A DNA stretch of 64,000 bases from Woeseiaceae bacterium (GTDB lineage Bacteria > Pseudomonadota > Gammaproteobacteria > Steroidobacterales > Woeseiaceae), in assembly GCA_024640365.1 (NCBI GenBank), contig JAHEFE010000010.1, positions 1-64,000 on the forward strand. The letters are read 5' to 3'. Below the pieces are notes generated by a model. The model did no database searches, was not told the origin of the DNA, and saw only the letters and a list, made by a program, of their open reading frames with translations. The position numbers and the translations under genes are program-made. Below are positions 55,657 through 64,000 of the stretch, piece after piece (the stretch's first letter is position 1; each line of letters begins with the position of its first letter).

Positions 55657-55680
55657 AACACTTGTTGCTCGCAAACTAGA

Positions 55681-55712
55681 AAAGCCCCGGCCAATGGCCG
55701 GGGCTTTTTTTA
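55681..55712 (+). terminator. Rho-independent terminator of rpoH
   Basis: AAAGCCCCGGCC pairs with GGCCGGGGCTTT around an AAT loop and is followed by T residues to about 55712. It lies 25 nt after the rpoH stop and may also end the opposing DUF3465 transcript. Confidence 0.93.
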
Positions 55713-55738
55713 TTTCCCGCACCGACGATAGTGGCATC

Positions 55739-56065
55739 TCATTCATATTTCTTGCCCCGGAAATCAAGGTAACCGGCCACTTCATTCCTGAATGGGTCAC
55801 GGTGAGTCCAGTGCAGTGACCCACCTTCATCATTCCACTCGTAAATACCGCGAAACCGTATGCGATCCCCGATTCCAGCGGGTACAAGCGCCGCGACTTC
55901 GATATTGTGTGCAACCAGCAATGTCTGGCCGTTTTGCAAATTCAGAACAAAACGCTGGTGCCGATTTTCGGCATGGCCATCGTCGTCGGCAGTGAAAAGC
56001 CGCACGATGATGCCAGTACCCTCAACCCATTCCCCCGTTTGCTGCCTGGCAAACTGTGCTTGCAT
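55739..56065 (-). CDS. DUF3465 protein without a signal peptide
   Basis: The 108-residue protein matches DUF3465: HQRFVLNLQNGQTLLVAHNI, RIRFRGIYEWNDEGG and LHWTHRDP. Relatives often have an N-terminal signal; here the frame is closed by a TAG shortly upstream and ATG 56065 gives a soluble start. It resembles small OB-fold-like proteins of unknown function. Confidence 0.8.
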   Translation of the reverse strand: MQAQFARQQTGEWVEGTGIIVRLFTADDDGHAENRHQRFVLNLQNGQTLLVAHNIEVAALVPAGIGDRIRFRGIYEWNDEGGSLHWTHRDPFRNEVAGYLDFRGKKYE

Positions 56066-56090
56066 GATCGTTTTCTGGTTGAAGGACTAC

Positions 56091-56128
56091 GGACGCGGGA
56101 GTCTTACAAACGTAAGTCTCCCGCGTCC
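56091..56128 (-). terminator. Long hairpin between the OmpA-like and DUF3465 genes
   Basis: GGACGCGGGA (56091–56100) pairs with TCCCGCGTCC (56119–56128), and inner arms extend the stem with one mismatch to an AAAC loop. On the minus strand no T run follows; the T run is on the plus side (56130–56133). It may attenuate read-through or protect the OmpA mRNA 3' end rather than act as a standard terminator. Confidence 0.5.
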
Positions 56129-56139
56129 GTTTTATTCAA

Positions 56140-56820
56140 TCAGCCCGTAACAGGAACCATTGTTATTTCAACACGACGATTCAGCTGCTTGCCGGCTGCT
56201 GTCGAGTTGTCCGCTACCGGCCTCGCCTCGCCCACACCAATTGTGATCAATCGTTGTGGATTGATTTGCTGATTCTGCAAGTACTGCGACACAGCAGCAG
56301 CACGACGCTGCGACAAACTCAAGTTGTATGCATCGGTGCCATCACTGTCGGTATGTCCTGCAACTTCAACCACAGTCTTGTTGAATTCCTTCAATACCTT
56401 GGCGACTGAAGTGAGGACGTCAAAAAACTGTGGGCTGAGATCTGAACTGTTGGAAGCAAACGTTATGTTGCCGGGCATATTGAGCGTGATGTTGTCGCCA
56501 ATACGAGTAACGCTAACGCCGGTGCCTTGCAGCTCCTCCCGCAACTTGGCTTCCTGTTTATCCTGGTAGTTACCGATAGCACCCCCCGCCAGCGCGCCAA
56601 CGCCCGCGCCAATCAACGCACGTTGCCGACGTTCAACGGCATCGTCACCTGAGGCCAGGCCAATTACAGCACCGGAGACCGCTCCAATAATTGCGCCTTT
56701 GGTTGCATCGCTGGTCTTGGATTCCTGCGTATAGGCATCCAGCGTCTGGCAGCCGGCGAGTAGAACGCCAAGACCAACAGCTGTGAAAATTAATTTAATT
56801 TCTTTGATATTCATGGACAA
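56140..56820 (-). CDS. OmpA-family peptidoglycan-binding lipoprotein (YiaD-like)
   Basis: The 226-residue protein has a lipobox LLAGC (Cys near residue 24), a Gly-zipper membrane region (GAIIGAVSGAVIGLASG and GAGVGALAGGAIGNY), and a C-terminal OmpA domain with VEVAGHTDSDGTDAYN and LSQRRAAAVSQYL. It would tie the outer membrane to peptidoglycan. It is transcribed alone and followed by the long hairpin. The start may be ATG 56820 or 56814. Confidence 0.9.
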   Translation of the reverse strand: MSMNIKEIKLIFTAVGLGVLLAGCQTLDAYTQESKTSDATKGAIIGAVSGAVIGLASGDDAVERRQRALIGAGVGALAGGAIGNYQDKQEAKLREELQGTGVSVTRIGDNITLNMPGNITFASNSSDLSPQFFDVLTSVAKVLKEFNKTVVEVAGHTDSDGTDAYNLSLSQRRAAAVSQYLQNQQINPQRLITIGVGEARPVADNSTAAGKQLNRRVEITMVPVTG

Positions 56821-57026
56821 CCCCTGATTGAACTAGAACCCGCCCGCCGAGCACTAATTGTTGTTACTCGGACAGGCCATCACCAATGATGTTCGGTCTA
56901 ATTCTATAATAGTAGTCATTTTATACACGGATCGGCTGAACGGTGCCTTAACAACGACGTCGGTTTGAATAACTTCAACCCTTCGAAAGTTGTAATATCC
57001 GCAATTCCCGCAGCACGGAGACCAGC

Positions 57027-57494
57027 ATGGCAGAGGCGGAACGTTGGTTGGCAGAGTTCGCAGCCACTCAGGAACAAGTTGTGCGACCAATCCTGTACTG
57101 GCCATCAGTATTCCTGATTATCCTGGGCACGGTTGGTTTGCTTTGGAGTCTCCCGGTGCCAGCGGCGTTCCAGGCTATATCGCCTGCATTGAACTGGGGC
57201 ACGACATTCTTACTGGCAGCCATCGTTTATTATTTTGTGATCTCAATGCCGCTGGCTGTTGGCATGTTGCCATTCGTCATCGGCGTGGCCGCCGTGGAAT
57301 CGCGGATCGCCGCCCAGCCCTTTCCAGTACTCTGGACATCCATTGAACTGACTTTCGCGGGTCTCACTGGCCTGTGGTTTGCGCGCGGCGACGTTCCCGC
57401 TTGGCCTTTTCTCGGCCGCCACCTGCAACTCGTCATGCTTGGCCCCTTGTGGCTGTTGGCAGACATCTATCGACGTCTACGCATCCCTTTCTGA
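57027..57494 (+). CDS. Mpo1/DUF962-like membrane protein lacking catalytic histidines
   Basis: The 155-residue protein has four or five helices, with a C-terminal HLQLVMLGPLWLLADIYRR resembling the end of DUF962/Mpo1-like proteins. Its first 30 residues align with the usual histidine-containing start of that family, yet they hold no His where HRNP- and H-type iron ligands are expected. Mpo1 is an Fe(II) dioxygenase of 2-hydroxy fatty acids in yeast; this homologue may be inactive. The match is from memory. Confidence 0.5.
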   Translation: MAEAERWLAEFAATQEQVVRPILYWPSVFLIILGTVGLLWSLPVPAAFQAISPALNWGTTFLLAAIVYYFVISMPLAVGMLPFVIGVAAVESRIAAQPFPVLWTSIELTFAGLTGLWFARGDVPAWPFLGRHLQLVMLGPLWLLADIYRRLRIPF

Positions 57495-57557
57495 AAAATT
57501 GTCGCTGACCCGGCCCGACGATTCCGCTAGAATCTGACCCCCGATATACCTCTATAG

Positions 57558-58769
57558 ATGCCTGGAGCTCCCGTGGCCAACACCGAATCTGCAAAAAAAG
57601 CCTCAGCCGCTGCGCTGAATCCTCTAGACCTGTTTGACGTCAGGGCTGAACTGACCGACGAGGAACGTATGGTGCAAGACACCGTAGGTCGCTTTGTCGA
57701 CGACAAAGTACTGCCCGTTATTCGCGAAGCCTTTGAAAATCACGCCTTTCCGCGAGAGCTGATCAGCCAGGTTGCCGATCTCGGCCTGCTGGGCAGCTCT
57801 ATCGAAGGCTACGACTGCGCTGGCTTGAATGGCATCAGCTATGGCCTGATCTGTCAGGAACTCGAGCGCGGTGACTCCGGTCTGCGAAGTTTCGTGTCGG
57901 TGCAGAGCAGCCTGGTGATGTACCCGATTTACAGCTACGGCTCCGAAGAGCAGAAGCAACGCTGGTTGCCTGCGATGGCCCGTGGCGAAGCTATCGGCTG
58001 TTTCGGTCTGACCGAACCGCACGGTGGTTCCGATCCGTCCAACATGAAGACGAACGCCAAGCGCGATGGTGATGACTGGATTCTGAATGGCTCCAAGATG
58101 TGGATCACCAATGGCACGATCGCCGATGCCGCCGTTGTCTGGGCTATGACTGATGAGGGAATACGCGGCTTCATCGTCGAAAAAGGCATGCCCGGATTTG
58201 AGGCGCAAGAAATTCACAACAAGTTTTCATTGCGCGCATCAGTCACAGCAGCACTGTTCTTTGATAACGTCCGCCTCCCAAGCTCCAGCGTCCTGCCAGG
58301 CGTTGTCGGCCTTAAGGGCCCACTGAGCTGCCTCACCCAGGCGCGCTTCGGCATAGCCTGGGGCGTCATCGGGGCCGCGCAAGCCTGTCTGAACGAAGTG
58401 ATTCATTACACGGCTGATCGCATTCTGTTCGACCGCCCGCTTTCTCACAACCAGGCTATCCAGATTCGCCTCGCCAACATGGCTCGGCAAATCACGACGG
58501 CCCAATTGCTTGCACTGCAACTCGGCCGCCTTAAAGACCAGGGTCGTTTACGGCCAACGCAAGTATCTGTCGCAAAGTGGAATAACGTGCGTATGGCGCT
58601 CGATATTGCTCGTGACGCGCGGGATATCCTCGGCGGCGCCGGCATCAGTGCGGAATACGTTCCCATTCGGCATATGCTGAACCTGGAGAGTGTCATCACC
58701 TATGAAGGCACCGAAACAGTTCATCAACTCGTCGTCGGCAAAGAACTGACGGGCGTTAACGCATTCTGA
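57558..58769 (+). CDS. gcdH: Glutaryl-CoA dehydrogenase-type acyl-CoA dehydrogenase
   Basis: The 403-residue protein has the acyl-CoA dehydrogenase fold with FGLTEPHGGSDPSNM, WITNGTIAD, and the C-terminal TYEGTETVHQLVVGKELTG carrying the catalytic Glu. LTQARFGIAWGVIGAA and RDILGGAGIS are GcdH-like. It would oxidise and decarboxylate glutaryl-CoA to crotonyl-CoA in lysine or tryptophan breakdown. No ETF or other lysine-pathway genes are adjacent. Confidence 0.88.
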   Translation: MPGAPVANTESAKKASAAALNPLDLFDVRAELTDEERMVQDTVGRFVDDKVLPVIREAFENHAFPRELISQVADLGLLGSSIEGYDCAGLNGISYGLICQELERGDSGLRSFVSVQSSLVMYPIYSYGSEEQKQRWLPAMARGEAIGCFGLTEPHGGSDPSNMKTNAKRDGDDWILNGSKMWITNGTIADAAVVWAMTDEGIRGFIVEKGMPGFEAQEIHNKFSLRASVTAALFFDNVRLPSSSVLPGVVGLKGPLSCLTQARFGIAWGVIGAAQACLNEVIHYTADRILFDRPLSHNQAIQIRLANMARQITTAQLLALQLGRLKDQGRLRPTQVSVAKWNNVRMALDIARDARDILGGAGISAEYVPIRHMLNLESVITYEGTETVHQLVVGKELTGVNAF

Positions 58770-58815
58770 TTTGCCCGGCAGTGTTTATCTGCCGTCAAGT
58801 CCAGAGCGCTGCCGC

Positions 58816-60150
58816 ATGAACTCGTCTGAACGGTTACCGGGACTTCCCGGTAACCGTGACATCTGGCGCATTGCCGCGCCAATGATTCTCTCGAATATTT
58901 CCGTACCCCTGCTAGGCATGGTCGATACGGGGGTCACCGGCCACCTGGACGACGCCGTCTACCTTGCCGCCGTTGCCGTCGGCGCGACACTGTTCGGGGT
59001 TCTCTATAATGGCGTCAATTTCTTGCGCATGGGAACCACTGGTATAGCGGCGCAACGCTTTGGTGCCAATGATGCCGATGGCTTACGCGAAGCGCTGGGG
59101 CAAGCCGTTTTGGTAGCCCTTGCTATTGCCGCTCTGCTGCTCTTGCTGCAACAACCAATCGGGCGCGGCGCTATTCAGATAATAGCGGCCGATACGCACA
59201 TTGCGCAGTACGCTTACGAGTACTTTTCGATTCGAATCTGGAGTGCGCCGGCAACGCTAGTCAACTTTGCATTGATTGGCTGGTTCATCGGACTGCAAAA
59301 TGCTCGCATACCGCTCTTCATGATGCTGGTCATTAACCTCACCAATATTTTTCTCGACGTCCTGCTAGTAGTCTTTCTCGGAATGAAGGTCGACGGCGTC
59401 GCCGCCGCATCAGTCATTGCTGAATTTTCCGGACTCGCGGTGGGTCTTTACTTCGTTGCCGTTGAACTGCGCCATCATGGCGGCCAGTGGGATCTCGCCA
59501 GATTGTTACAAATTGAAAAGTACCGCGTTTTTTTTGCCCTCAACGGCCATCTTTTTGTACGCACTTTAGCGCTGATGTTCACGATTACATTTATCACCGC
59601 ACAAGGCGCTCGTCTGGGTGGCCTGGTACTTGCCGCAAATGCTGTTCTTCTTAATCTGCAGTATCTGTTGTCATTCGCTCTGGACGGTGTCGCTCACGCC
59701 GCCGAGGCCCTTGTCGGCAAAGCAATTGGCGCCAGTAATCGCGCATCACTGAAGCAAGCTGTATCCATAACGCTGAAGTGGTCTCTGTTGATTGCAGTCG
59801 GCTTCACGTTGTTATTTGCAGTCGGCGGAGGCCTCTATATCAACATGCTCACCGACCTTGAGGACGTTCGTGCCACGACACTGCAATACCTGCCCTGGCT
59901 GATCGCTTCGCCACTTATTTCGGTCTGGTCCTTTTTGTATGATGGGGTTTTCGTAGGCGCGACCCGCGCTCGGGAGATGCGCGATATCATGTTGTTGTCG
60001 AGTTTCGCGGTCTTTGTCCCCGCCTGGTATTTACTGCAAGGTCTTGGCAATCACGGACTGTGGTTTGCTTTCCTGATATTCATGGCAAGCCGAGGCATCG
60101 GCATGCACTACTACTTTCGCAGCCGCGTTTTGGGGCTGGTCACTAACTAG
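58816..60150 (+). CDS. MATE-family efflux transporter (DinF-like)
   Basis: The protein is 444 residues from ATG 58816, with 12 predicted helices. IAAPMILSNISVPLLGMVDT is the first MATE helix and matches DinF-subfamily members. It exports cationic drugs or metabolites using H+ or Na+. It is 46 nt after gcdH. Its stop overlaps the opposing MATE gene through a shared CTAG. Confidence 0.85.
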   Translation: MNSSERLPGLPGNRDIWRIAAPMILSNISVPLLGMVDTGVTGHLDDAVYLAAVAVGATLFGVLYNGVNFLRMGTTGIAAQRFGANDADGLREALGQAVLVALAIAALLLLLQQPIGRGAIQIIAADTHIAQYAYEYFSIRIWSAPATLVNFALIGWFIGLQNARIPLFMMLVINLTNIFLDVLLVVFLGMKVDGVAAASVIAEFSGLAVGLYFVAVELRHHGGQWDLARLLQIEKYRVFFALNGHLFVRTLALMFTITFITAQGARLGGLVLAANAVLLNLQYLLSFALDGVAHAAEALVGKAIGASNRASLKQAVSITLKWSLLIAVGFTLLFAVGGGLYINMLTDLEDVRATTLQYLPWLIASPLISVWSFLYDGVFVGATRAREMRDIMLLSSFAVFVPAWYLLQGLGNHGLWFAFLIFMASRGIGMHYYFRSRVLGLVTN

Positions 60151-61523
60151 GATGTGGATTCGCTGTCAGCGAGTTTGGCCGCGTCGGCCTCTTGGGCAAC
60201 TTCACGCATCGCCCACAGGTAGGCGAGTACGCCAGCCAAGATGTTGGCGATTGCGTAAGCCGCGAAGATACCCTTGATCTCAAACCAGAGCTCCGCGACA
60301 TATGCCAGCGGAATATACAGTACGGCCATTCGAGCGATACTGATCGCAACTGCTGGCATCGGCCTACCCATGCCGTTAAAAGCTGCATTCATCACCATCA
60401 CTGTGCCGTAAGCGCCGTAACTGATCGGTGCTATCCACAGGAACAGCGTTGCCACTCTGACCACCTCCGCGTGATCACTGAAGAGTGCAGACAACTGCCT
60501 GCCAAACACTCCCAGCATCACAGCAATCAACAAGCCAAACGCGATGCTGAATAACGAACAAAGTTTAAGCGCCTCAAAAATGCGATCGGTTCGGCGAGCG
60601 GATAAGTTCTGGCCAATAAATGGGCCAATGATCGCGGACATCGCGTAGAACATAACCAGGGTCAAAGACTCAATGCGACTTGCGACACCGAAACCAGCTA
60701 CGACCTCCGGCCCGTAACGAGCAACCATTGCGGTAACCACGCCCAGACCAATCGGAATAATGGCGTTGGTTGCTGCTGCGGGCAGCCCGACATGGGAGAT
60801 GTCTCGCCACGACTCCTTTAATTCTTCGATATCAGGCCTGGTCAGGCTCAGCATATCGAGACGCCAGTAAAGGTAGGCAATACCGAGAAGACACAGGACA
60901 GTTCGCGATATCGCAAGAGCAAGGGCCGCCCCGTTCAATGACATCGCTGGAACGGGGCCAAAACCAAAAATCAAAATCGGGTCAAGAATGATCGTCGCAA
61001 TCGAAGCGGCCACCATCAGCGCACTCGGCAAGGCCGTGTCGCCAACGGCACGCATCGCACTCATCCCCACCATGCCAACAACAACAAAAGGCACCGCCGC
61101 ATACAGGATAATCATGTACTGACGAATCATGGGCATCATCTCTGGTGGCGCGCCCATCAGCGAAAACAGTGGATCAATCAACACTATGCCAACCGAGGCC
61201 ACTACCAAGGTGATAAGAAACGAAATGATCAGGCTATCGGTAGTCAAACGGCGAACACGGCGCTGGTTGTTCAGTCCGATTGCTCTTGCTACAACCGACG
61301 ATGTGCCGGCACCCAGGCCGATGGCAACACTGGTGACGATCATCAGGATAGGGAATGCAAAGCTGAGAGCTGCAAGCTCATTCGTGCCTACCTGACCAAT
61401 GAAATAGGTGTCGGCAAAGGACTGCAACATCATCGCGAAAATGCCGCCGAGCACCGGCAAAGTCATGACGGTCAAATGCCGGCCAACAGATCCCTCTGTT
61501 AATTTTGCGCGTGGTGCATTCAT
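60147..61523 (-). CDS. MATE-family efflux transporter (NorM-like)
   Basis: The 458-residue MATE protein has 12 predicted helices: TLPVLGGIFAMMLQSFADT, the second-half GLPAAATNAIIPIGLG, and later helices. It differs in sequence from the convergent DinF-like protein, so the two are not a recent duplication. Its stop shares CTAG with the neighbour's stop. Confidence 0.83.
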   Translation of the reverse strand: MNAPRAKLTEGSVGRHLTVMTLPVLGGIFAMMLQSFADTYFIGQVGTNELAALSFAFPILMIVTSVAIGLGAGTSSVVARAIGLNNQRRVRRLTTDSLIISFLITLVVASVGIVLIDPLFSLMGAPPEMMPMIRQYMIILYAAVPFVVVGMVGMSAMRAVGDTALPSALMVAASIATIILDPILIFGFGPVPAMSLNGAALALAISRTVLCLLGIAYLYWRLDMLSLTRPDIEELKESWRDISHVGLPAAATNAIIPIGLGVVTAMVARYGPEVVAGFGVASRIESLTLVMFYAMSAIIGPFIGQNLSARRTDRIFEALKLCSLFSIAFGLLIAVMLGVFGRQLSALFSDHAEVVRVATLFLWIAPISYGAYGTVMVMNAAFNGMGRPMPAVAISIARMAVLYIPLAYVAELWFEIKGIFAAYAIANILAGVLAYLWAMREVAQEADAAKLADSESTS

Positions 61524-61656
61524 CGGAAAGCCGAGTTCTCTCGCTTGGACACTGGATTGGAGGTGAAAATAGATATTTACAAGCGAACTATGACTCAGCT
61601 ACAGGCAGCTGGCAATGAGGTACCATATTGCACTAGCCCAACAGCCTTGAAGTTAC

Positions 61657-62202
61657 TTGAAGATTGCTGCCATGAAATGGAAAACACTGGATTCAAAAGT
61701 TGTTTACGACAACCCGTGGATCACGGTCTACGAAGACCAGGTTATCAACCCAAACGGCGGCCAGAATCTGTATGGCAAAGTCAGCTTCAAGAACGTCGCC
61801 GCCGCCATTATCCCGCTGGACAAAGACAACAACACCTGGCTCGTAGGCCAGCAGCGCTACACGTTGGGACTCTACTCATGGGAGATTCCGATGGGTGGCG
61901 CACCGCGGACGGAACCCACATTGCAATGGGCCAAGCGCGAGTTACGTGAAGAGACCGGTCTGACAGCCAGCCGCTGGACGGAAGTCATGCGAATGCACGT
62001 CAGCAACTCGATCACTGATGAAGAGGGTATTGTGTATCTCGCGCAGGACCTTACGGAAGGCGCAACAGAGTTTGAAGACTCTGAAAAACTGGATATTCGG
62101 AAGCTGCCTTTCAGCGAGGCAATCCGCATGGTGGAGTCCGGTGAAATCACCGACGCCATTTCAATAGCGGCGTTGCTGCGCGTCCGCTTTTTGCTGGACT
62201 AG
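61657..62202 (+). CDS. Nudix hydrolase (ADP-ribose pyrophosphatase-like)
   Basis: The 181-residue protein has a perfect Nudix box G-x5-E-x7-REL-x-EE-x-GL around residues 86–108. The N-terminus KWKTLDSKVVYDNPWITVYED is ADP-ribose pyrophosphatase-like. It would hydrolyse a nucleoside diphosphate sugar. Starts at ATG 61657 and 61672 are both possible; neither has a strong ribosome site. Confidence 0.88.
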   Translation: MKIAAMKWKTLDSKVVYDNPWITVYEDQVINPNGGQNLYGKVSFKNVAAAIIPLDKDNNTWLVGQQRYTLGLYSWEIPMGGAPRTEPTLQWAKRELREETGLTASRWTEVMRMHVSNSITDEEGIVYLAQDLTEGATEFEDSEKLDIRKLPFSEAIRMVESGEITDAISIAALLRVRFLLD

Positions 62203-62506
62203 CTCGCAAGCTTTATAAAGCAATCCATTCTGACGGTTGGTCGCGACTCATCAATTTGATCAATCGAGTTCGCGACACACAGATAGCGTAATTCGGATGC
62301 CAGCTTTTTTGTTGCGGCGGAATCCACGAAATCTGTTGTGGTTCAGTAGTTGATGCTGTGGGTGTATTAGTAGACATTCCATGACTCCTTCATGTTGAAT
62401 CATGGTTAGTAAGCGCCTCGCCGTAGGCAAGATGCCGTTGACCACATGGCAATACGGGGATGGAATGTGGCAAATTGTGTCATTGCTTGTTAATTCGGAG
62501 CAGTCA
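62203..62506. other. Intergenic region upstream of pdsR
   Basis: No convincing protein gene lies here. A 12-nt palindrome GCTTTATAAAGC (62210–62221) follows the Nudix stop. A possible promoter (TTGACC 62438–62443, TGGAAT 62461–62466, 17-nt spacing) lies about 40 nt before the pdsR start. Confidence 0.4.
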
Positions 62507-63199
62507 GTGCCCAAACGAATAGCCATAGTTGAAGATGAACCCGCCATCCGCGAAAACTACGCGGCAGCGTTTCGCCGCGAAGGGTATGCCATTGATACCT
62601 ATGAGTCGCGCCCAGCGGCCATTACCGCGTTCGATTTGCGCCTGCCCGATCTCGTAATTATCGATATCAATCTTAAAAACGATGTCGAAGGGGGCTTTGA
62701 ACTCTGTCGCGAACTGCGTGCCCGCGCGGCCGAGCTGCCCATTATCTTCCTGACGGCGCGCGACAGTGAATTCGATGCCGTCTCCGGTTTGCGCCTGGGC
62801 GCCGACGACTACCTCACCAAGGACATTAGCCTGCCGCACCTGATGGCGCGCATAGCGGCGCTGTTTCGGCGCCTTGAGGTGATGCAAAAACCGGCGGCAG
62901 CAGAAGCGAAGATTACGCGCGGCAATCTGGAAATAGATGTGGATCGCATGAAAATCCGCTGGAGCGAGCAGCCCGTTACGGTCACCCTGACGGAATTCTG
63001 GATAATCCACGCGCTGGCACGTTATCCCGGTCATGTAAAAAATCGGCAACAACTGATGGATGCCGCCCAGACCGTCCTGGATGACAACACGATCACCTCC
63101 CACATCAAGCGAATACGGCGCAAGTTTCTTGATGTGGACAAGGATTTTGACGCCATTGAGACGGTTTACGGCATGGGCTACCGCTGGCTCAGCGACTAG
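62507..63199 (+). CDS. pdsR: Dedicated sortase system response regulator PdsR
   Basis: The 230-residue OmpR-type regulator has a receiver (DINLKNDVEGGFEL with the phospho-acceptor Asp near residue 54) and a winged-helix DNA-binding domain (LTEFWIIHALARYPGHVKNR to YGMGYRWLSD). Sequence and the adjacent kinase match the proteobacterial dedicated sortase system. GTG 62507 is chosen with GGAG 6 nt upstream; ATG 62402 would add an unrelated tail. Confidence 0.88.
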   Translation: MPKRIAIVEDEPAIRENYAAAFRREGYAIDTYESRPAAITAFDLRLPDLVIIDINLKNDVEGGFELCRELRARAAELPIIFLTARDSEFDAVSGLRLGADDYLTKDISLPHLMARIAALFRRLEVMQKPAAAEAKITRGNLEIDVDRMKIRWSEQPVTVTLTEFWIIHALARYPGHVKNRQQLMDAAQTVLDDNTITSHIKRIRRKFLDVDKDFDAIETVYGMGYRWLSD

Positions 63200-63367
63200 G
63201 GAGCGTCTGATTAATACCGGGCGGGATGATGTGAAATTCAAAAGGTTCAAACTCGAGGCGCAAAACGCCGATAATAGCGGGACTATTACCAAGTTTTGCA
63301 ACACAGAAGTTGGATATTTCGCACTCACAACGGCCGTTCATGAATTCGTCAGAGGCTCCCTGGATAA

Positions 63368-64000
63368 ATGAATCTGCGGCGACAACTATTGATCGTCAGC
63401 TTGCTCACATTGGTGTTGCCGTGGGCCGGCTGTCAGTTCATCAAGGAAACAGAAAGCGCATTGCGCGAAGGTCAGCAGCAAATGCTGAGCGGCACGACCC
63501 AGGCGATTGCCGAGTCGTTATCGCAGCATGCTGATCTGTTCGCATCAAAGGCATCAGGCGGCGACTTTGCGAGCAGCAATCAAGTGTATGCGCAGCCGCT
63601 CACCGCTGCCCCTTTCCTGGATGGCTACATCGACGATTGGAACATTGACCCGGCTTCAATGCGCCAGCTGCGCGGCATCGACGGTAGTAATTTCTTCATC
63701 GTCGGCATCGATGCCAACCATGTCTATTTCTATGCCAGCGTTACAGATCGTAAACTGGTTTTTGCGCCGGTCGGTTATGACCAGTATGGCCCGGCTACCC
63801 GGCCTGCCGCTGATTACGTAGAACTCGTCACAAACACCGCAAGTGGCGACCTTTCATCCCTTGTATTTGCGCCGGAAGCACCTGGGCCGCTATCGGCATG
63901 GATGGTCCAAAATCGGCTTTGGCAGAGCGACCCACGCGTGCAGGGGTACTGGCAGGACACGCCCAAGGGGTATCAACTGGAGGCACGAATTCCGCGGTCG
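63368..64000 (+). CDS. pdsS: Dedicated sortase system sensor kinase PdsS (partial)
   Basis: 211 codons are open to the window edge from ATG 63368. The start NLRRQLLIVSLLTLVLPWAG is a transmembrane signal anchor typical of PdsS, followed by ESALREGQQQML and a periplasmic domain with FLDGYIDDWN, which resembles carbohydrate-binding CBM9-like folds. The HAMP, HisKA and ATPase regions would lie beyond 64000. The partner sortase and its substrate are not in the window. Confidence 0.85.
   Translation, partial: MNLRRQLLIVSLLTLVLPWAGCQFIKETESALREGQQQMLSGTTQAIAESLSQHADLFASKASGGDFASSNQVYAQPLTAAPFLDGYIDDWNIDPASMRQLRGIDGSNFFIVGIDANHVYFYASVTDRKLVFAPVGYDQYGPATRPAADYVELVTNTASGDLSSLVFAPEAPGPLSAWMVQNRLWQSDPRVQGYWQDTPKGYQLEARIPRS

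Noticed and set aside
62504-63328. Antisense reading frame of about 274 codons across pdsR
   Set aside because: It lies opposite a well-supported response regulator and its product resembles no protein.
1-64000. tRNA, rRNA, CRISPR arrays, insertion sequences and prophage genes
   Set aside because: I read the intergenic gaps for cloverleaf, repeat-spacer or transposase signals and found none. A dedicated RNA search could still find a small RNA.

Overview
The window looks like chromosomal DNA of an aerobic, probably marine, gammaproteobacterium. The housekeeping block dut–coaBC–radC–rpmB–rpmG–mutM–coaD–rsmD–ftsY–ftsE–ftsX–rpoH (46.7–55.7 kb) has the gammaproteobacterial order. The window also carries a YgbA-like protein, an AmpG-type permease, and the first two genes of a 'proteobacterial dedicated sortase' (Pds) signalling pair. 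I could not assign a genus. I saw no rRNA, tRNA, CRISPR array, insertion sequence or phage gene.

Layout. 0–7 kb: tail of an outer-membrane protein, a Tat-exported BBE-type flavin oxidase, a YgbA-like protein, a three-gene ABC-2 exporter and a DUF1028 protein. 7.4–12.2 kb: a large TonB-dependent receptor with an EF-hand-like loop, and the RNA helicase DbpA. 12.4–26.1 kb: a methylated-amine island with an MttB-family methyltransferase, a dimethylglycine-dehydrogenase-like flavoprotein, soxBDAG, betA, a short BCCT-like transporter and, convergently, betB. 26.4–31.4 kb: a small beta-barrel protein, an encapsulated-ferritin (EncFtn) homologue with no shell gene, and zinc-uptake genes znuB and znuA without an ATPase, with a porin-like protein and a DUF2946-like protein. 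31.6–41.1 kb: RhlE helicase, then a signalling locus with a 1526-residue MASE1/multi-PAS kinase, a lone receiver, a receiver-PAS-HD-GYP protein and an opposing receiver-EAL protein. 41.5–57.5 kb: housekeeping genes, with a perfect CIRCE operator over the likely rpoH promoter. 57.5–64 kb: GcdH-type acyl-CoA dehydrogenase, two convergent MATE exporters, a Nudix hydrolase and pdsR/pdsS, the latter running off the edge.

How the genes work together. The island reads as a nearly complete route from choline to glycine. The BCCT protein would import choline or betaine, BetA and BetB would make glycine betaine, the DMGDH-like protein would take dimethylglycine to sarcosine, and SoxBDAG would take sarcosine to glycine with the methyl carbon passing to tetrahydrofolate. 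The one missing step, betaine to dimethylglycine, has no GbcAB or BHMT gene here. The MttB homologue sits at exactly that place, with no corrinoid protein in the window. This is the most interesting candidate system. A second notable point is that betA has no ATG, GTG or TTG start that would keep its FAD-binding motif. It appears to start at a CTG overlapping the soxG stop codon.

The signalling locus has one kinase, three receivers and two c-di-GMP phosphodiesterase outputs but no cyclase, so it should lower c-di-GMP.
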